Assembly: GCF_026226615.1 (NCBI RefSeq)
Contig: NZ_JAJAPB010000007.1
Location: 1-64,000, forward strand
DNA: 64,000 nt
From: Geovibrio ferrireducens
GTDB lineage: Bacteria; Chrysiogenota; Deferribacteres; Deferribacterales; Geovibrionaceae
Direction of reading: 5' to 3'
Shown here: piece after piece, positions 25,930 through 33,909 of the stretch
How positions within the stretch are numbered: the first letter of the stretch is position 1
Layout of the letters: every line of letters starts with the position of its first letter
Notes under the pieces: model-generated
The model's database searches: none
What the model was told of the DNA's origin: nothing
Seen by the model: only the letters and a program-made list of their open reading frames with translations
Position numbers and translations under genes: made by a program

Positions 25930-26550
25930 TTAATTCTCCAAATTTTCAGCATCGCCAGCATCAAAAGTGTCCCTGATTTCAAGATAGAGATCATCTCTCT
26001 CTCCCGTCTCGCCTTCCTGCATCGCCGTAATTACTTCTGTTCTCAAAGACTCATCAGACGCAAGACAATAATCTTGTGTCAGATAGTAATTATCTGCAAC
26101 TTCGCCGTTGTGATCAATATTGCTCCACTCTACCATAAATTCCTGCCGTCTATCATTATGAAAATAAAGAGCTCTGACGACGTTCTCATTTAAACGAAAA
26201 GCTTTTTCCAATGTTAACTTGCTCATCTCTCCTTTGCCTGTCTCATCAGCCTGTTCTCTCTCCGCGACAGATATAAAAAAGCCTCTTACTGACACCGCAT
26301 ATCCTTTATGCACGGCGGATATGAAAAAATGGGACTGAACTCCGTATTCTTTATTAAGATCATCTGCCTTGTCCTGCGCGTCCTTTTTTCGTGAGAAGCT
26401 ATAGAGTTCCTCGTCACCGTATTCTGCTGTAACGATGAAGTCTTCCCCCTCTTGATCAGTAGCAGCTTCAATAGCCGCGTCTTTTTCTTCCGTCAAGACC
26501 ACATAGCGGTCTTTCGTCTCAAAATAGATTGCTGCCATTTTATTCCTCAT
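25930..26550 (-). CDS. Unknown 206-aa prophage protein
   Basis: Acidic protein starting MRNKMAAIYFETKDRYVVLT. Segments FSRKKDAQDKADDLNKEYGV and WSNIDHNGEVADNYYLTQDY are visible but I recognise no domain. GAGGAG precedes the ATG at 26550. It is the last gene of the cargo block and is read from the twin operator at 26629-26688, so it is probably co-regulated with the gene at 26960. Confidence 0.6.
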   Translation of the reverse strand: MRNKMAAIYFETKDRYVVLTEEKDAAIEAATDQEGEDFIVTAEYGDEELYSFSRKKDAQDKADDLNKEYGVQSHFFISAVHKGYAVSVRGFFISVAEREQADETGKGEMSKLTLEKAFRLNENVVRALYFHNDRRQEFMVEWSNIDHNGEVADNYYLTQDYCLASDESLRTEVITAMQEGETGERDDLYLEIRDTFDAGDAENLEN

Positions 26551-26628
26551 TTTTTTCTCCTCTTGCCTGTCTCATCAGCGCCGGGCGGCTATCCGGCGGA
26601 CGGGGCGAACCCCGTTTCGACTTAATCG

Positions 26629-26688
26629 TAATATACGTTATCAGCGTATATTAGTCAATAGAAAAATACGTTAATAGCGTATTTTTTT
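26629..26688. promoter_or_regulatory. Twin operator module, copy A
   Basis: Two perfect inverted repeats, AATATACG-N7-CGTATATT and AAAATACG-N7-CGTATTTT, about 30 bases apart. The whole 60-bp block recurs at 27250-27309 with one mismatch. It lies upstream of the 206-aa protein gene and just after the small HTH gene, which could encode the binding protein. Confidence 0.7.
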
Positions 26689-26700
26689 GAAGAAATCATC

Positions 26701-26925
26701 TCAAGGTGCTCTCAAAATTTCGGCCGCTTTCTGAGCATCCCCAGATGCTAGCGCTTCGAGCGCTGCGCGGCGCATCCGCTCCATCTTTAACCATGCTATC
26801 ATAGCCACCGGAGGGGCATTTCGACCGGAGCTCCAGTTATCTACACTCCGTTTTGGAGTGCCTGTCAAATCAGCCATCTCCTGCGATGTCAGTTTCAATT
26901 CTTTTTTCAACTCATGAAAACCCAT
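26701..26925 (-). CDS. Small HTH DNA-binding protein
   Basis: 74 aa. LKLTSQEMADLTGTPKRSVD and NWSSGRNAPPVAMIAWL form an Xre/Cro-like helix-turn-helix. It lies between the two twin operator copies, so it is the obvious candidate repressor for them; this link is inferred. Confidence 0.75.
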   Translation of the reverse strand: MGFHELKKELKLTSQEMADLTGTPKRSVDNWSSGRNAPPVAMIAWLKMERMRRAALEALASGDAQKAAEILRAP

Positions 26926-26959
26926 ATTTCACTCCGATTTAAAATAGCCCCCGAAGGGG

Positions 26960-27196
26960 CTATTTTGTACATTTATATCCGCTTCTATTTAAAAGCACCC
27001 TTACTGTTCCGATGTCAGATTTAAACTGCCCTCCTACTATATCATAGTAGGTATTGGCCTTTTTAAGGCATGAGTCTTCGAACTCAGTCGTTTTGCAATT
27101 TATAAGAGCACGTATGACCTGCTCTTTTATGTATATCCTTTTACAGTTCCCTTTTTCCCAAAGTTTTCCACCCAACTCGATCAACCTTGCTTCCAT
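26960..27196 (-). CDS. Unknown 78-aa prophage protein
   Basis: MEARLIELGGKLWEKGNCKR followed by a helical segment (IYIKEQVIRALINCKTTEFE) and a basic C-terminus with NRSGYKCTK. AGGAGAGG precedes the ATG. Transcribed from operator copy B. No family recognised. Confidence 0.55.
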   Translation of the reverse strand: MEARLIELGGKLWEKGNCKRIYIKEQVIRALINCKTTEFEDSCLKKANTYYDIVGGQFKSDIGTVRVLLNRSGYKCTK

Positions 27197-27249
27197 CGTC
27201 CCTCTCCTTTCTTTTTTTTAAAAGCGGGTTCCCGTCCGCTTTATATTTA

Positions 27250-27309
27250 TAATATACGTTATCAGCGTATATTAGTCAATAGAAAAATACGCTAATAGCG
27301 TATTTTTTT
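27250..27309. promoter_or_regulatory. Twin operator module, copy B
   Basis: Same 60 bp as at 26629-26688 with a single T/C change, again with both inverted repeats (TACG-N7-CGTA cores). It overlaps the last dozen codons of the cytosine methylase gene and lies upstream of the 78-aa gene. Confidence 0.7.
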
Positions 27310-28642
27310 TTAAAAGAACCGTATCCACAAAATCTATTCTCTCTCCGAGCCACCGCAGGGGCGGGATTGCGATCGTGTTGCCGAGGGCTGAGTAACGGGG
27401 GCCGTCTTCGTAAAAGCGTGTGAATGAGCCGTCCGGGTTTTCAGAATACATATCCGGGTATTTCTCAAAATGACGGGATGCCGGGCAGTGCTTCAGTATG
27501 CGCCTTGGAATACGGGTATAGTAATCCGGAAAACCCTGAAGCCGTTCCGCTTCAAGCGGGGTTATTCGGCGGACTATGCCCCCTCTGCGGACAAGAGCAG
27601 TATTGCATCCGCCGGAGCCCCATTTTTGTGTGATTGTCGGGGATATATCGCCGAACTCTTTTAAACGGCTGTCCTGCGGGTGATTGTCATAGCAGACAGC
27701 GTGATGATGGGTTGCACCGATTGTATAAGCAGGGTCTCCCTCATCCCCTACACCGAACCCCGTGCCCTCCCCCAAAGCTTCATGACGCGTCACAACCTGC
27801 ATATTCAGGGGTATACAATGCTGGACCAGCCCCCCGCCTCTCTGACTGAATATTTCCTGATTTGACGAACCGATATAATGTTCTCCGGACGATGAGAGCA
27901 AGGTCGGGTGCGGGTTGTCCGGGTCATCCCAGTGAGATGCGTTTTGAGTGACAATAAGAGTCTCTGAACCCTGACCGCAAGAAACGCCGGAAGCTCTCAA
28001 TCCTCCGTAGCCTTCAATGTATTCCGCAAAGCGGCTTTCAGTAAAGGCGGCAACTCCCGCCCTCTTTTCTCCGCCCTTCGGAGAATCCCCAAACATGCTT
28101 TGCGGCTCAAAAAGTACCGCTGCGGCAGGTCTCCAGTCTCCAAGATAGCCGACAACGAAGACTCTACGGCGGCGTTGGGGCACTCCGAAAAACTGAGCGT
28201 CCAGCACTCTGTAGGCGATGCCATACCCGCACTCAACCAACGCCCCGATGAATTTTCCAAAATCCCTTCCGCCGTTGGTTGACAATACTCCGGGGACATT
28301 TTCCCAGAGCAACCAAGGCGGCTTAATTCGCTCAAGAATGTTAACATATTCCATTGTGAGCTGGCCGCGGTCTCCATCCATCCCTGATTGCTTTCCGGCG
28401 ACTGAGAAGTCCTGACAGGGTGTTCCTCCGGCAAGAAGTCCGATATTGTTAACTGCCTCTCCATTTTTCACCTTTTCGATTATTTTTGTCATGTCTCCGA
28501 GGTTCGGCACATGCGGATAATAGTGTTCAAGCACTGCACAGCAGAACGGGTCTATTTCCGAAAACCATGAGGGTTCCCAACCGAGCCCCGCCCATGCCAC
28601 GGAGGGCGCTTCTATGCCGGAGCAGACTGTTGCGTATTTCAT
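27272..28642 (-). CDS. C5-cytosine DNA methyltransferase
   Basis: 456 aa. Motif I is CSGIEAPSVA, the catalytic Pro-Cys is in GGTPCQDFS (Cys76), motif VI is ENV (114-116), motif VIII is QRRRRVFVVG and motif X is ALGNTIAIPPL. It methylates cytosine at C5 in a specific short site set by the region between VIII and IX, here long. No cognate nuclease is near, so it is likely a phage anti-restriction enzyme. The last 12 codons are formed by the operator B repeat. Confidence 0.93.
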   Translation of the reverse strand: MKYATVCSGIEAPSVAWAGLGWEPSWFSEIDPFCCAVLEHYYPHVPNLGDMTKIIEKVKNGEAVNNIGLLAGGTPCQDFSVAGKQSGMDGDRGQLTMEYVNILERIKPPWLLWENVPGVLSTNGGRDFGKFIGALVECGYGIAYRVLDAQFFGVPQRRRRVFVVGYLGDWRPAAAVLFEPQSMFGDSPKGGEKRAGVAAFTESRFAEYIEGYGGLRASGVSCGQGSETLIVTQNASHWDDPDNPHPTLLSSSGEHYIGSSNQEIFSQRGGGLVQHCIPLNMQVVTRHEALGEGTGFGVGDEGDPAYTIGATHHHAVCYDNHPQDSRLKEFGDISPTITQKWGSGGCNTALVRRGGIVRRITPLEAERLQGFPDYYTRIPRRILKHCPASRHFEKYPDMYSENPDGSFTRFYEDGPRYSALGNTIAIPPLRWLGERIDFVDTVLLKKNTLLAYFSID

Positions 28643-29463
28643 GAGTAGGCTGCCATGAATGTTTCAATTGATAATTCGGATGGCGGGGTGAAATTTGTGA
28701 TGAGCAGCTCAACCGCCCGCGGCTTTGCGCCTCCGCCGTGCTGGTGAACGTATACAGGCATTTCCTTTGTCTGGAAATAGCACCCGTGATAAAGGCTGCG
28801 GACGATATCCGAATCATAGTAAGAAAGCACGAAGCGGCCTTTAACCCGTTGCAGGGCAGTGGCGAGCTTGACATGGTCTTCCTCTTTCCAGTTCACGCAG
28901 TAATAGAAATCGCTCTTCAGGTACGGCGGATCGCAGTAGAAAAGGGTGTCTTTGCTGTCGTATTTAGCGAAGAGAGCAGGGTAATCAAGGCATTCGATGT
29001 TGACCTTTTCAAGCCTCTTCCTGGTCTCGACAAGGCGGCGCATGAACCTGATCCACACTGAGCTTGCTGTGGCATGGGCGCATTTATTCATGCTGTAGCT
29101 CATGCCGGAGCGCTTACCGCACCGGCCTACGCACATATAGTACGCAAAGGCGAGAGCATGATCTATTTCGTCCGTATAGTCCGCCGTGCGCCATTTTTCC
29201 CGCATCGTCTGAAACTCCGCACGGGAGAAGAGGAGCCACTTGCCGCGCTTAAACAGTTCACGGCATTTTGCGGGGTCACGGACTATGCGGAAAAGATTGA
29301 TCAGGTCTTTGTCTATGTCGTTGTAAACTTCGACCTGAGACGGCATTTTATCAAGCAGCACTGCCGCCGAGCCGCCGAACACCTCTACATAGCAAATGTG
29401 CGGCGGGAACTGCGACATTATCCACTGGGTTAAGCGGCTCTTGCCGCCGATGTAGGGGATCAT
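28639..29463 (-). CDS. D12-class DNA N6-adenine methyltransferase
   Basis: 274 aa. MIPYIGGKSRL, EVFGGSAAVLL, NDIDKDLINLF and catalytic DPPY at 178-181 are the Dam/D12 motifs. It overlaps the cytosine methylase gene by 4 bases, so both modify the phage DNA together. Paralogue of the protein at 4590-5405 with the same C-terminal ELSIETFM block. Confidence 0.93.
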   Translation of the reverse strand: MIPYIGGKSRLTQWIMSQFPPHICYVEVFGGSAAVLLDKMPSQVEVYNDIDKDLINLFRIVRDPAKCRELFKRGKWLLFSRAEFQTMREKWRTADYTDEIDHALAFAYYMCVGRCGKRSGMSYSMNKCAHATASSVWIRFMRRLVETRKRLEKVNIECLDYPALFAKYDSKDTLFYCDPPYLKSDFYYCVNWKEEDHVKLATALQRVKGRFVLSYYDSDIVRSLYHGCYFQTKEMPVYVHQHGGGAKPRAVELLITNFTPPSELSIETFMAAYS

Positions 29464-29822
29464 TACAGCACCGCCTCTGCGGGCTCATTAGACACGGGAG
29501 AGATAAAACGGATCTCTTTACCGAGGCTTTGTGCTATTTTGATTTCGGCGGTCACACCTGTTGACGTCTGCCATCCATCTATAGCAACGACATAGAGAGC
29601 GTCTGCCCACTCTATAAAAGTGGTGTCATAATCAGCCCAGAAATCCCACTCGACGGGCAGTCCGTACCGCACCAGGGGGTGACTGTGGGAAATCGGGGAA
29701 TACACGAAATCGCCCTCTTTCATCAGCTTTGCGGCAATCTCGTTCGCTACCTCAAATCTGTATTGCCTTATATTTTCATCTTCATGGGTGTAGGGTATTG
29801 CCAGATAGATTTTTTTAGACAT
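29463..29822 (-). CDS. DUF1937 protein, nucleoside deoxyribosyltransferase-like
   Basis: 119 aa. KKIYLAIPYTHEDENIRQYR, YSPISHSHPL, WDFWADYDTTFIEWADALYV and GWQTSTGVTAEIKIAQSLGK match DUF1937, which has the fold of nucleoside 2-deoxyribosyltransferases. It may act on nucleotides or modified bases, fitting its place beside DNA methylases. Activity not proven. Confidence 0.75.
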   Translation of the reverse strand: MSKKIYLAIPYTHEDENIRQYRFEVANEIAAKLMKEGDFVYSPISHSHPLVRYGLPVEWDFWADYDTTFIEWADALYVVAIDGWQTSTGVTAEIKIAQSLGKEIRFISPVSNEPAEAVL

Positions 29823-29835
29823 CACTCACCTTCCT

Positions 29836-30066
29836 TCAGTAATCTCGACCTTTTTGTAATCTTGCACGTTTTACTGCCGTTATCAGCGCGATACACTGCT
29901 TGCAAGTGATTTTACCATTCACGTGCTCAATATCTTCTTCATACTCTGTATCAGCGTGTTCACTATCTGCGCCACACAAAGTCGAATACCCCGAATTTCT
30001 ATAAAAAAAATGATTTGTGGGTTCTGCATCATCTTCATTATTTATAAAAGCTATTATTTTCGTCAT
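29836..30066 (-). CDS. Small protein with CxxC motif, unknown
   Basis: 76 aa. TKIIAFINNEDDAEPTNHFF and a C-terminal GKITCKQCIALITAVKRAR with a CKQC pair, plus a Cys at STLCGAD. It may bind a metal. Starts in a TGATG junction with the gene upstream. Confidence 0.55.
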   Translation of the reverse strand: MTKIIAFINNEDDAEPTNHFFYRNSGYSTLCGADSEHADTEYEEDIEHVNGKITCKQCIALITAVKRARLQKGRDY

Positions 30067-30467
30067 CACTCACCGTCCTCTGCATAAACGGCAGGACGAT
30101 GATCTGGTCGCCATGAATACGTATGCGTTTTTTCATGGTCGATAAGAGAGAACGATCCCTGATTAAGCTCTATCATTAAACGAAAAGCGAAATCAAACAT
30201 GCGACTAAATATTTGTTCCTTACTCCTTTTAAAACGCGGATAGCAAATTCTCCTAATGAAAAAGCCCTCTTCTTCGCCCATAAAGTACATATATTTAGTT
30301 TTTGTAAAAGTTAAACATTCAGGAAACTCTAAAGCTTTTCGGCGATAGAACTGCTGTGCATGGTCAATATCTCCTGCCATACATATTTCAACCCAATATG
30401 TATCGCATTCGAGTTCTAATGTTTTATTATTAACGTTATAAAAAGGCTTATTTTCACTCAGTCCCAT
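30066..30467 (-). CDS. Unknown 133-aa prophage protein
   Basis: Aromatic-rich protein (YMYFMGEEEGFFIRRICYPR, RMFDFAFRLMIELNQGSF). No domain recognised. Starts within the end of the tiny CPYC gene (overlap 14 bases) and overlaps the next gene by one base, so the four small genes form one translational unit. Confidence 0.55.
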   Translation of the reverse strand: MGLSENKPFYNVNNKTLELECDTYWVEICMAGDIDHAQQFYRRKALEFPECLTFTKTKYMYFMGEEEGFFIRRICYPRFKRSKEQIFSRMFDFAFRLMIELNQGSFSLIDHEKTHTYSWRPDHRPAVYAEDGE

Positions 30468-30531
30468 CACTCACCGTCCTTTTTGCTTCAGTGCAATAAG
30501 GGCATTTTACAGTCAGCATTTGTGAGCTCAT
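30454..30531 (-). CDS. 25-aa CPYC mini-protein
   Basis: ATG at 30531 preceded by AGGAGG at 6 bases. The product MSSQMLTVKCPYCTEAKRTV ends five residues later. One CPYC knuckle could bind zinc as a dimer, as in small phage Com-like proteins. It overlaps the next gene, which suggests translational coupling. Confidence 0.45.
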   Translation of the reverse strand: MSSQMLTVKCPYCTEAKRTVSDGTE

Positions 30532-30555
30532 ATTGTCCTCCTGATTACAGCAGAC

Positions 30556-30777
30556 TTAAATCCTGTTACCACAGAAAGGGCAGTAATTGAGCTTGATCCC
30601 TTTCTTTACATAACCCCCGCTGCGGAGTACAAATCCGGCGATAATAAAACTTGTATCATTTACCGTTTCCAACGAGGTAACGCCCTTGCGCCCTGAGTGA
30701 TAACTTCCATCCAGAGCTTTTCCCAGTGCATCACAGGGGGTAATCTTGTCACTATCTCTGACACATTCTTCATTCAT
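30556..30777 (-). CDS. Small zinc-ribbon protein
   Basis: 73 aa starting MNEECVRDSDKITPCDALGK with GAGGAGAG upstream (the longer start at 30801 is unlikely). The C-terminus KLNYCPFCGNRI is a CPFCG zinc knuckle, possibly completed by the N-terminal cysteines. Function unknown. Confidence 0.55.
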   Translation of the reverse strand: MNEECVRDSDKITPCDALGKALDGSYHSGRKGVTSLETVNDTSFIIAGFVLRSGGYVKKGIKLNYCPFCGNRI

Positions 30778-30974
30778 CTGCTCTCTCCTCTCACTTTGCA
30801 CAGTGATTTAAACTCCTGATACTGCGTTTCAGAGATAGCTATACTCCCGTTTCTGCCGGGGTATTTTGAGCATGGGAGATGCCCTTCTGCTATCCAGCGA
30901 TAGATGGTCTGCTCGCTTTTCCTTTCTTTCTCTGCTATCTCCTTGACCGTGTACTCTTTTTCTTTTTCTGCCAT
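30774..30974 (-). CDS. Excisionase-type HTH protein
   Basis: 66 aa. YTVKEIAEKERKSEQTIYRW and IAEGHLPCSKYPGRNGSIAI form a MerR/excisionase-like winged helix. Its domain resembles the C-terminal domain of the antirepressor at 41834. It follows the terminase gene at 3 bases. It may regulate transcription or recognise packaging DNA. Confidence 0.72.
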   Translation of the reverse strand: MAEKEKEYTVKEIAEKERKSEQTIYRWIAEGHLPCSKYPGRNGSIAISETQYQEFKSLCKVRGESR

Positions 30975-30977
30975 GCG

Positions 30978-32873
30978 TCACCCCTTTATATTGATAACTA
31001 TTTTCGGCTTCTTTTTTTCTTCTTTCGGAATCGGCTTCTCAGCATTAGGCTTCGGCTTCGCGGGTGCGGGTTCTTTGCTCGGCATTGAACCGCCCATCTG
31101 AGCCAATATTCTGTTGTGATATGCTTGCAGCGGAGCACCCATGATATGCAGAGCCGCTATGTTGTAACAGGTCAGGTCAAAGACTTCGTTTCTGTTGCGC
31201 ACTTTGACCCATTTTTGATGAGCTTTGCCGCCGCGAATTTCGGTGATGCACTCCTCGGCTGTTAACTGGAGAAAATAATCTTCATCACAAACGCTTTCGC
31301 GAAAGTGCATATAACCGACATTGCCGGGCGATGCTTGCATGTATTCCTTCACTGTGTCCTTCAGAACGAATGTGCCGAGGAGAAAGCCCTGCGCTTTTGC
31401 CGCGCCGAGGACTGAGTTTTTAAGCATCGGTTCCCCTTCGCCTTCGGAACCGCCTTTTATGCAGTAAATGCGGTATTTTTCCTTGCCCTTGAGATATGCA
31501 GTGACTTCCTGAGTGAGGTAGCCCGCATCGACAGCGACGCAGGAGAGACGGAGATTAGCCCCGCAGAAATGAGGAAAACGGCTCAGACGCAGATAAGAAT
31601 AGAGCTCGTCCCAGACATGTTTCAGGCGGGGATCGCCTGAAATGATTTTCCGCTCTATCACCCAGTTTTCATAGTTCAGCCCCCAACCCATAACGAGGGC
31701 CTCTATTCTGGTTTTCTGCACGTCGACACCCGCGGTGAGCAGACAAACTTGCGGCGGAAGCTTTTCAAAGTCTTCATCTTTTGCCCGTGCAAGCAAATCG
31801 CTTGTTTCGGTGAGGGTTACTTCATCCAGTTCGTCATAGCCGAGACCGAGCCAACCGTTGACGAAAGCCCGTTTTTTCTCTATATCTCCGGCTACTGACT
31901 GCGACTTATCCCAGATGTCGGTGAATGAGATAAAAGGCGAGTAAAAAGAACTTGACCTGAAACCGAGGTGAAGGTTGCGTCCGCCGTTTTCGAGCACATC
32001 ATAGAGCTCCCGCCTGTCCTCTGTCTTCCAGAGAGCCTTAGTCAGCATACCCGGCTTGTCACGGTCTTTGAGCAGTTCCCCGCAATGCGGGCATTCATAA
32101 GAAACGACACCGTCTTTGACGTGCAGTCCGCCGAAGGTGAACACTATACCTTCTTCGCAGTGAGGGCACGGGGCATAACGGTCAAAGATGAAATCTGCCT
32201 GTTTCACGGATGTTAATATCCTTCCGTCTTTCAGCACCGGAGAACCCGCTTCGAGCACTTTTGCATTAATCTGCGCTTTGATACGCTCAAGCAAGAGCGT
32301 CTGCGGATCCCCATGCTTAGGGATTACCTTCCACTTGTCTACTTCATCCATTAAGATGATGGCCACAGGCTTTGACGCAAGCTGGTTAACACTGGTTGCC
32401 CACGCGATATAAAACACCCCTCCGGTGAATGGGATCATAAACTTATCGCGGCGGATGTCTTCCGAGTCGCAGCATTTTGCAAGGACATCTTCGCTTGTAT
32501 TGTTAATCATTTCGGCTATACGGATCTTGCTCATGTACGAGCAGTCCGACTTTTCCGGCATTGTCAGCATCATCGGGGCCGGGGACTGGTGCATAAAGTA
32601 ACCGGCGGTGTTCAGAATCGTTTCAGTTTTTGCGTTCTGCGTTCCTGATGCCCAGCTTACACGCAGGACGTTTTCGTGCGTGATTGCGTCAAGAACACCT
32701 GTCGCAAGGGCGAAGGTCTCGTTCTGCCATTTGCCAGTGACGCTTGATGTAACGCTTGTCAGTATGCGGTATTTTGCCGCCCACTCGGAACCGCTCATGC
32801 GCTCACGGGGGCGGGCGGCGTATACCTCAGCGGGGAAATACTGCGTTATCTGCGGGGCTTCGGCAACTGTCAT
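30978..32873 (-). CDS. Terminase large subunit (lambda gpA family)
   Basis: 631 aa. ATPase with a Walker A-like SGTQNAKTE region, Walker B IILMDEVDKW, and CxxC pairs (PCPHCEEGIV, ECPHCGELL) as in the GpA family. The C-terminal nuclease part includes CLLTAGVDVQKTRIEALVMG and CVAVDAGYLT. It cuts concatemeric DNA and pumps it into the prohead. Its type predicts cohesive-end packaging. Confidence 0.93.
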   Translation of the reverse strand: MTVAEAPQITQYFPAEVYAARPRERMSGSEWAAKYRILTSVTSSVTGKWQNETFALATGVLDAITHENVLRVSWASGTQNAKTETILNTAGYFMHQSPAPMMLTMPEKSDCSYMSKIRIAEMINNTSEDVLAKCCDSEDIRRDKFMIPFTGGVFYIAWATSVNQLASKPVAIILMDEVDKWKVIPKHGDPQTLLLERIKAQINAKVLEAGSPVLKDGRILTSVKQADFIFDRYAPCPHCEEGIVFTFGGLHVKDGVVSYECPHCGELLKDRDKPGMLTKALWKTEDRRELYDVLENGGRNLHLGFRSSSFYSPFISFTDIWDKSQSVAGDIEKKRAFVNGWLGLGYDELDEVTLTETSDLLARAKDEDFEKLPPQVCLLTAGVDVQKTRIEALVMGWGLNYENWVIERKIISGDPRLKHVWDELYSYLRLSRFPHFCGANLRLSCVAVDAGYLTQEVTAYLKGKEKYRIYCIKGGSEGEGEPMLKNSVLGAAKAQGFLLGTFVLKDTVKEYMQASPGNVGYMHFRESVCDEDYFLQLTAEECITEIRGGKAHQKWVKVRNRNEVFDLTCYNIAALHIMGAPLQAYHNRILAQMGGSMPSKEPAPAKPKPNAEKPIPKEEKKKPKIVINIKG

Positions 32874-33562
32874 ACCTTCACCTTTTCGAGCTTGCGCGAG
32901 TAATTAGCGAAGAGAGTATCTATCTGATTTCTGAGTATTTTGCGGATAACATCCTCGTCCTGGCCAGCGAGGAGAGGGGGCAGAACGGCGGCCATGCCCT
33001 CAAGCCCACGCTTCATTTCCTCCACACGGGCCGCGAACTCGGAGCCCACAAGCTCCCGGCTGATAAGTCTGCCTTCGAGCTCGGCGAGTGCGAGTCGCTC
33101 TTTCTGCAAGCGGATGTCTTTGAGGTTCAGATCCGCTTGCGTTTTCTGATCTGCCAAAGAGGGGCTTTCGTCTGCCGGAGCGGGGAGGTGCTTTTTTGCG
33201 TACTCATCGGCTGCCTCTTTTTTCACTCCGCCGTTTTCATCAAGCGTGAGCTTGCCTTCTTTCACATGCAGATAAACAGTTTCTTTTGCGACTTTGTAAC
33301 CTTGCTCCGCAAGATAGCGGTGTATATCTGCGCGTGTAGTGAGATATTCGTTCTCAGGGAAAGCGGATTGCCAAAACTCTTTTACACATACTTCAAGAGC
33401 TTTTTTTGTTGAGTTAAAGGCCCTGAGTTCGGCTGTTCCTGCACCTAAGATTTTCACGTTCGATCTTGCGTCTGCGAATGCGTTTTCTTTTGATTCGAGA
33501 ATTTCCAAAGAAACCGGATCTAAAACGGATTTTAATTGTTTGATGCGGTCTTCGATTATCAT
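32870..33562 (-). CDS. Terminase small subunit-like DNA recognition protein
   Basis: 230 aa. A winged-helix part (YLTTRADIHRYLAEQGYKVA) followed by a helical linker (DLNLKDIRLQKERLALAELE) and a C-terminal helix. Position immediately before gpA (4-base overlap) fits the small terminase subunit that binds the cos site. Similar to Nu1/DUF1441-type proteins. Confidence 0.75.
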   Translation of the reverse strand: MIIEDRIKQLKSVLDPVSLEILESKENAFADARSNVKILGAGTAELRAFNSTKKALEVCVKEFWQSAFPENEYLTTRADIHRYLAEQGYKVAKETVYLHVKEGKLTLDENGGVKKEAADEYAKKHLPAPADESPSLADQKTQADLNLKDIRLQKERLALAELEGRLISRELVGSEFAARVEEMKRGLEGMAAVLPPLLAGQDEDVIRKILRNQIDTLFANYSRKLEKVKV

Positions 33563-33909
33563 TCAACACCGCCGAGGCGTATTTTCCAGAGCTTCACGGT
33601 TTCTCTGTCTATCTTTAGGGTCTCAGCTATGCGGGATTCAGAAACGCTAAGACTCAGCAGAAGTGCGAGCATCACGATTGTTTGCGGGGATATTTTCATG
33701 CCGCTGAAAAGAGTACCGGAAGCCCAAGAAAAACGGCGGCCGCAGGGACAAGCAACAGTTCCGCCGCGCTGATACGTGCCTATGACAGACTTGCGCACCG
33801 GAGCACCGCAGGAGCATGACGGCTCATCGCCGTGCACTGCGCGGATGAGCAGATCGCGGCACGAGAGTTCTGAAAGGACTTTGTCGGGGTTAAAATCGCT
33901 AATCATCAT
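33559..33909 (-). CDS. Zinc-ribbon plus HTH regulator
   Basis: 116 aa. Two cysteine pairs (CSCG at about 32-35 and CPCG at about 54-57) form a zinc ribbon like that of IS1595/InsA-type N-termini. A C-terminal helix-turn-helix (SVSESRIAETLKIDRETVKL) follows. As a small DNA-binding zinc protein between replication and packaging genes it is a candidate late gene activator comparable in role to P2 Ogr. That role is inferred. Confidence 0.6.
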   Translation of the reverse strand: MMISDFNPDKVLSELSCRDLLIRAVHGDEPSCSCGAPVRKSVIGTYQRGGTVACPCGRRFSWASGTLFSGMKISPQTIVMLALLLSLSVSESRIAETLKIDRETVKLWKIRLGGVE

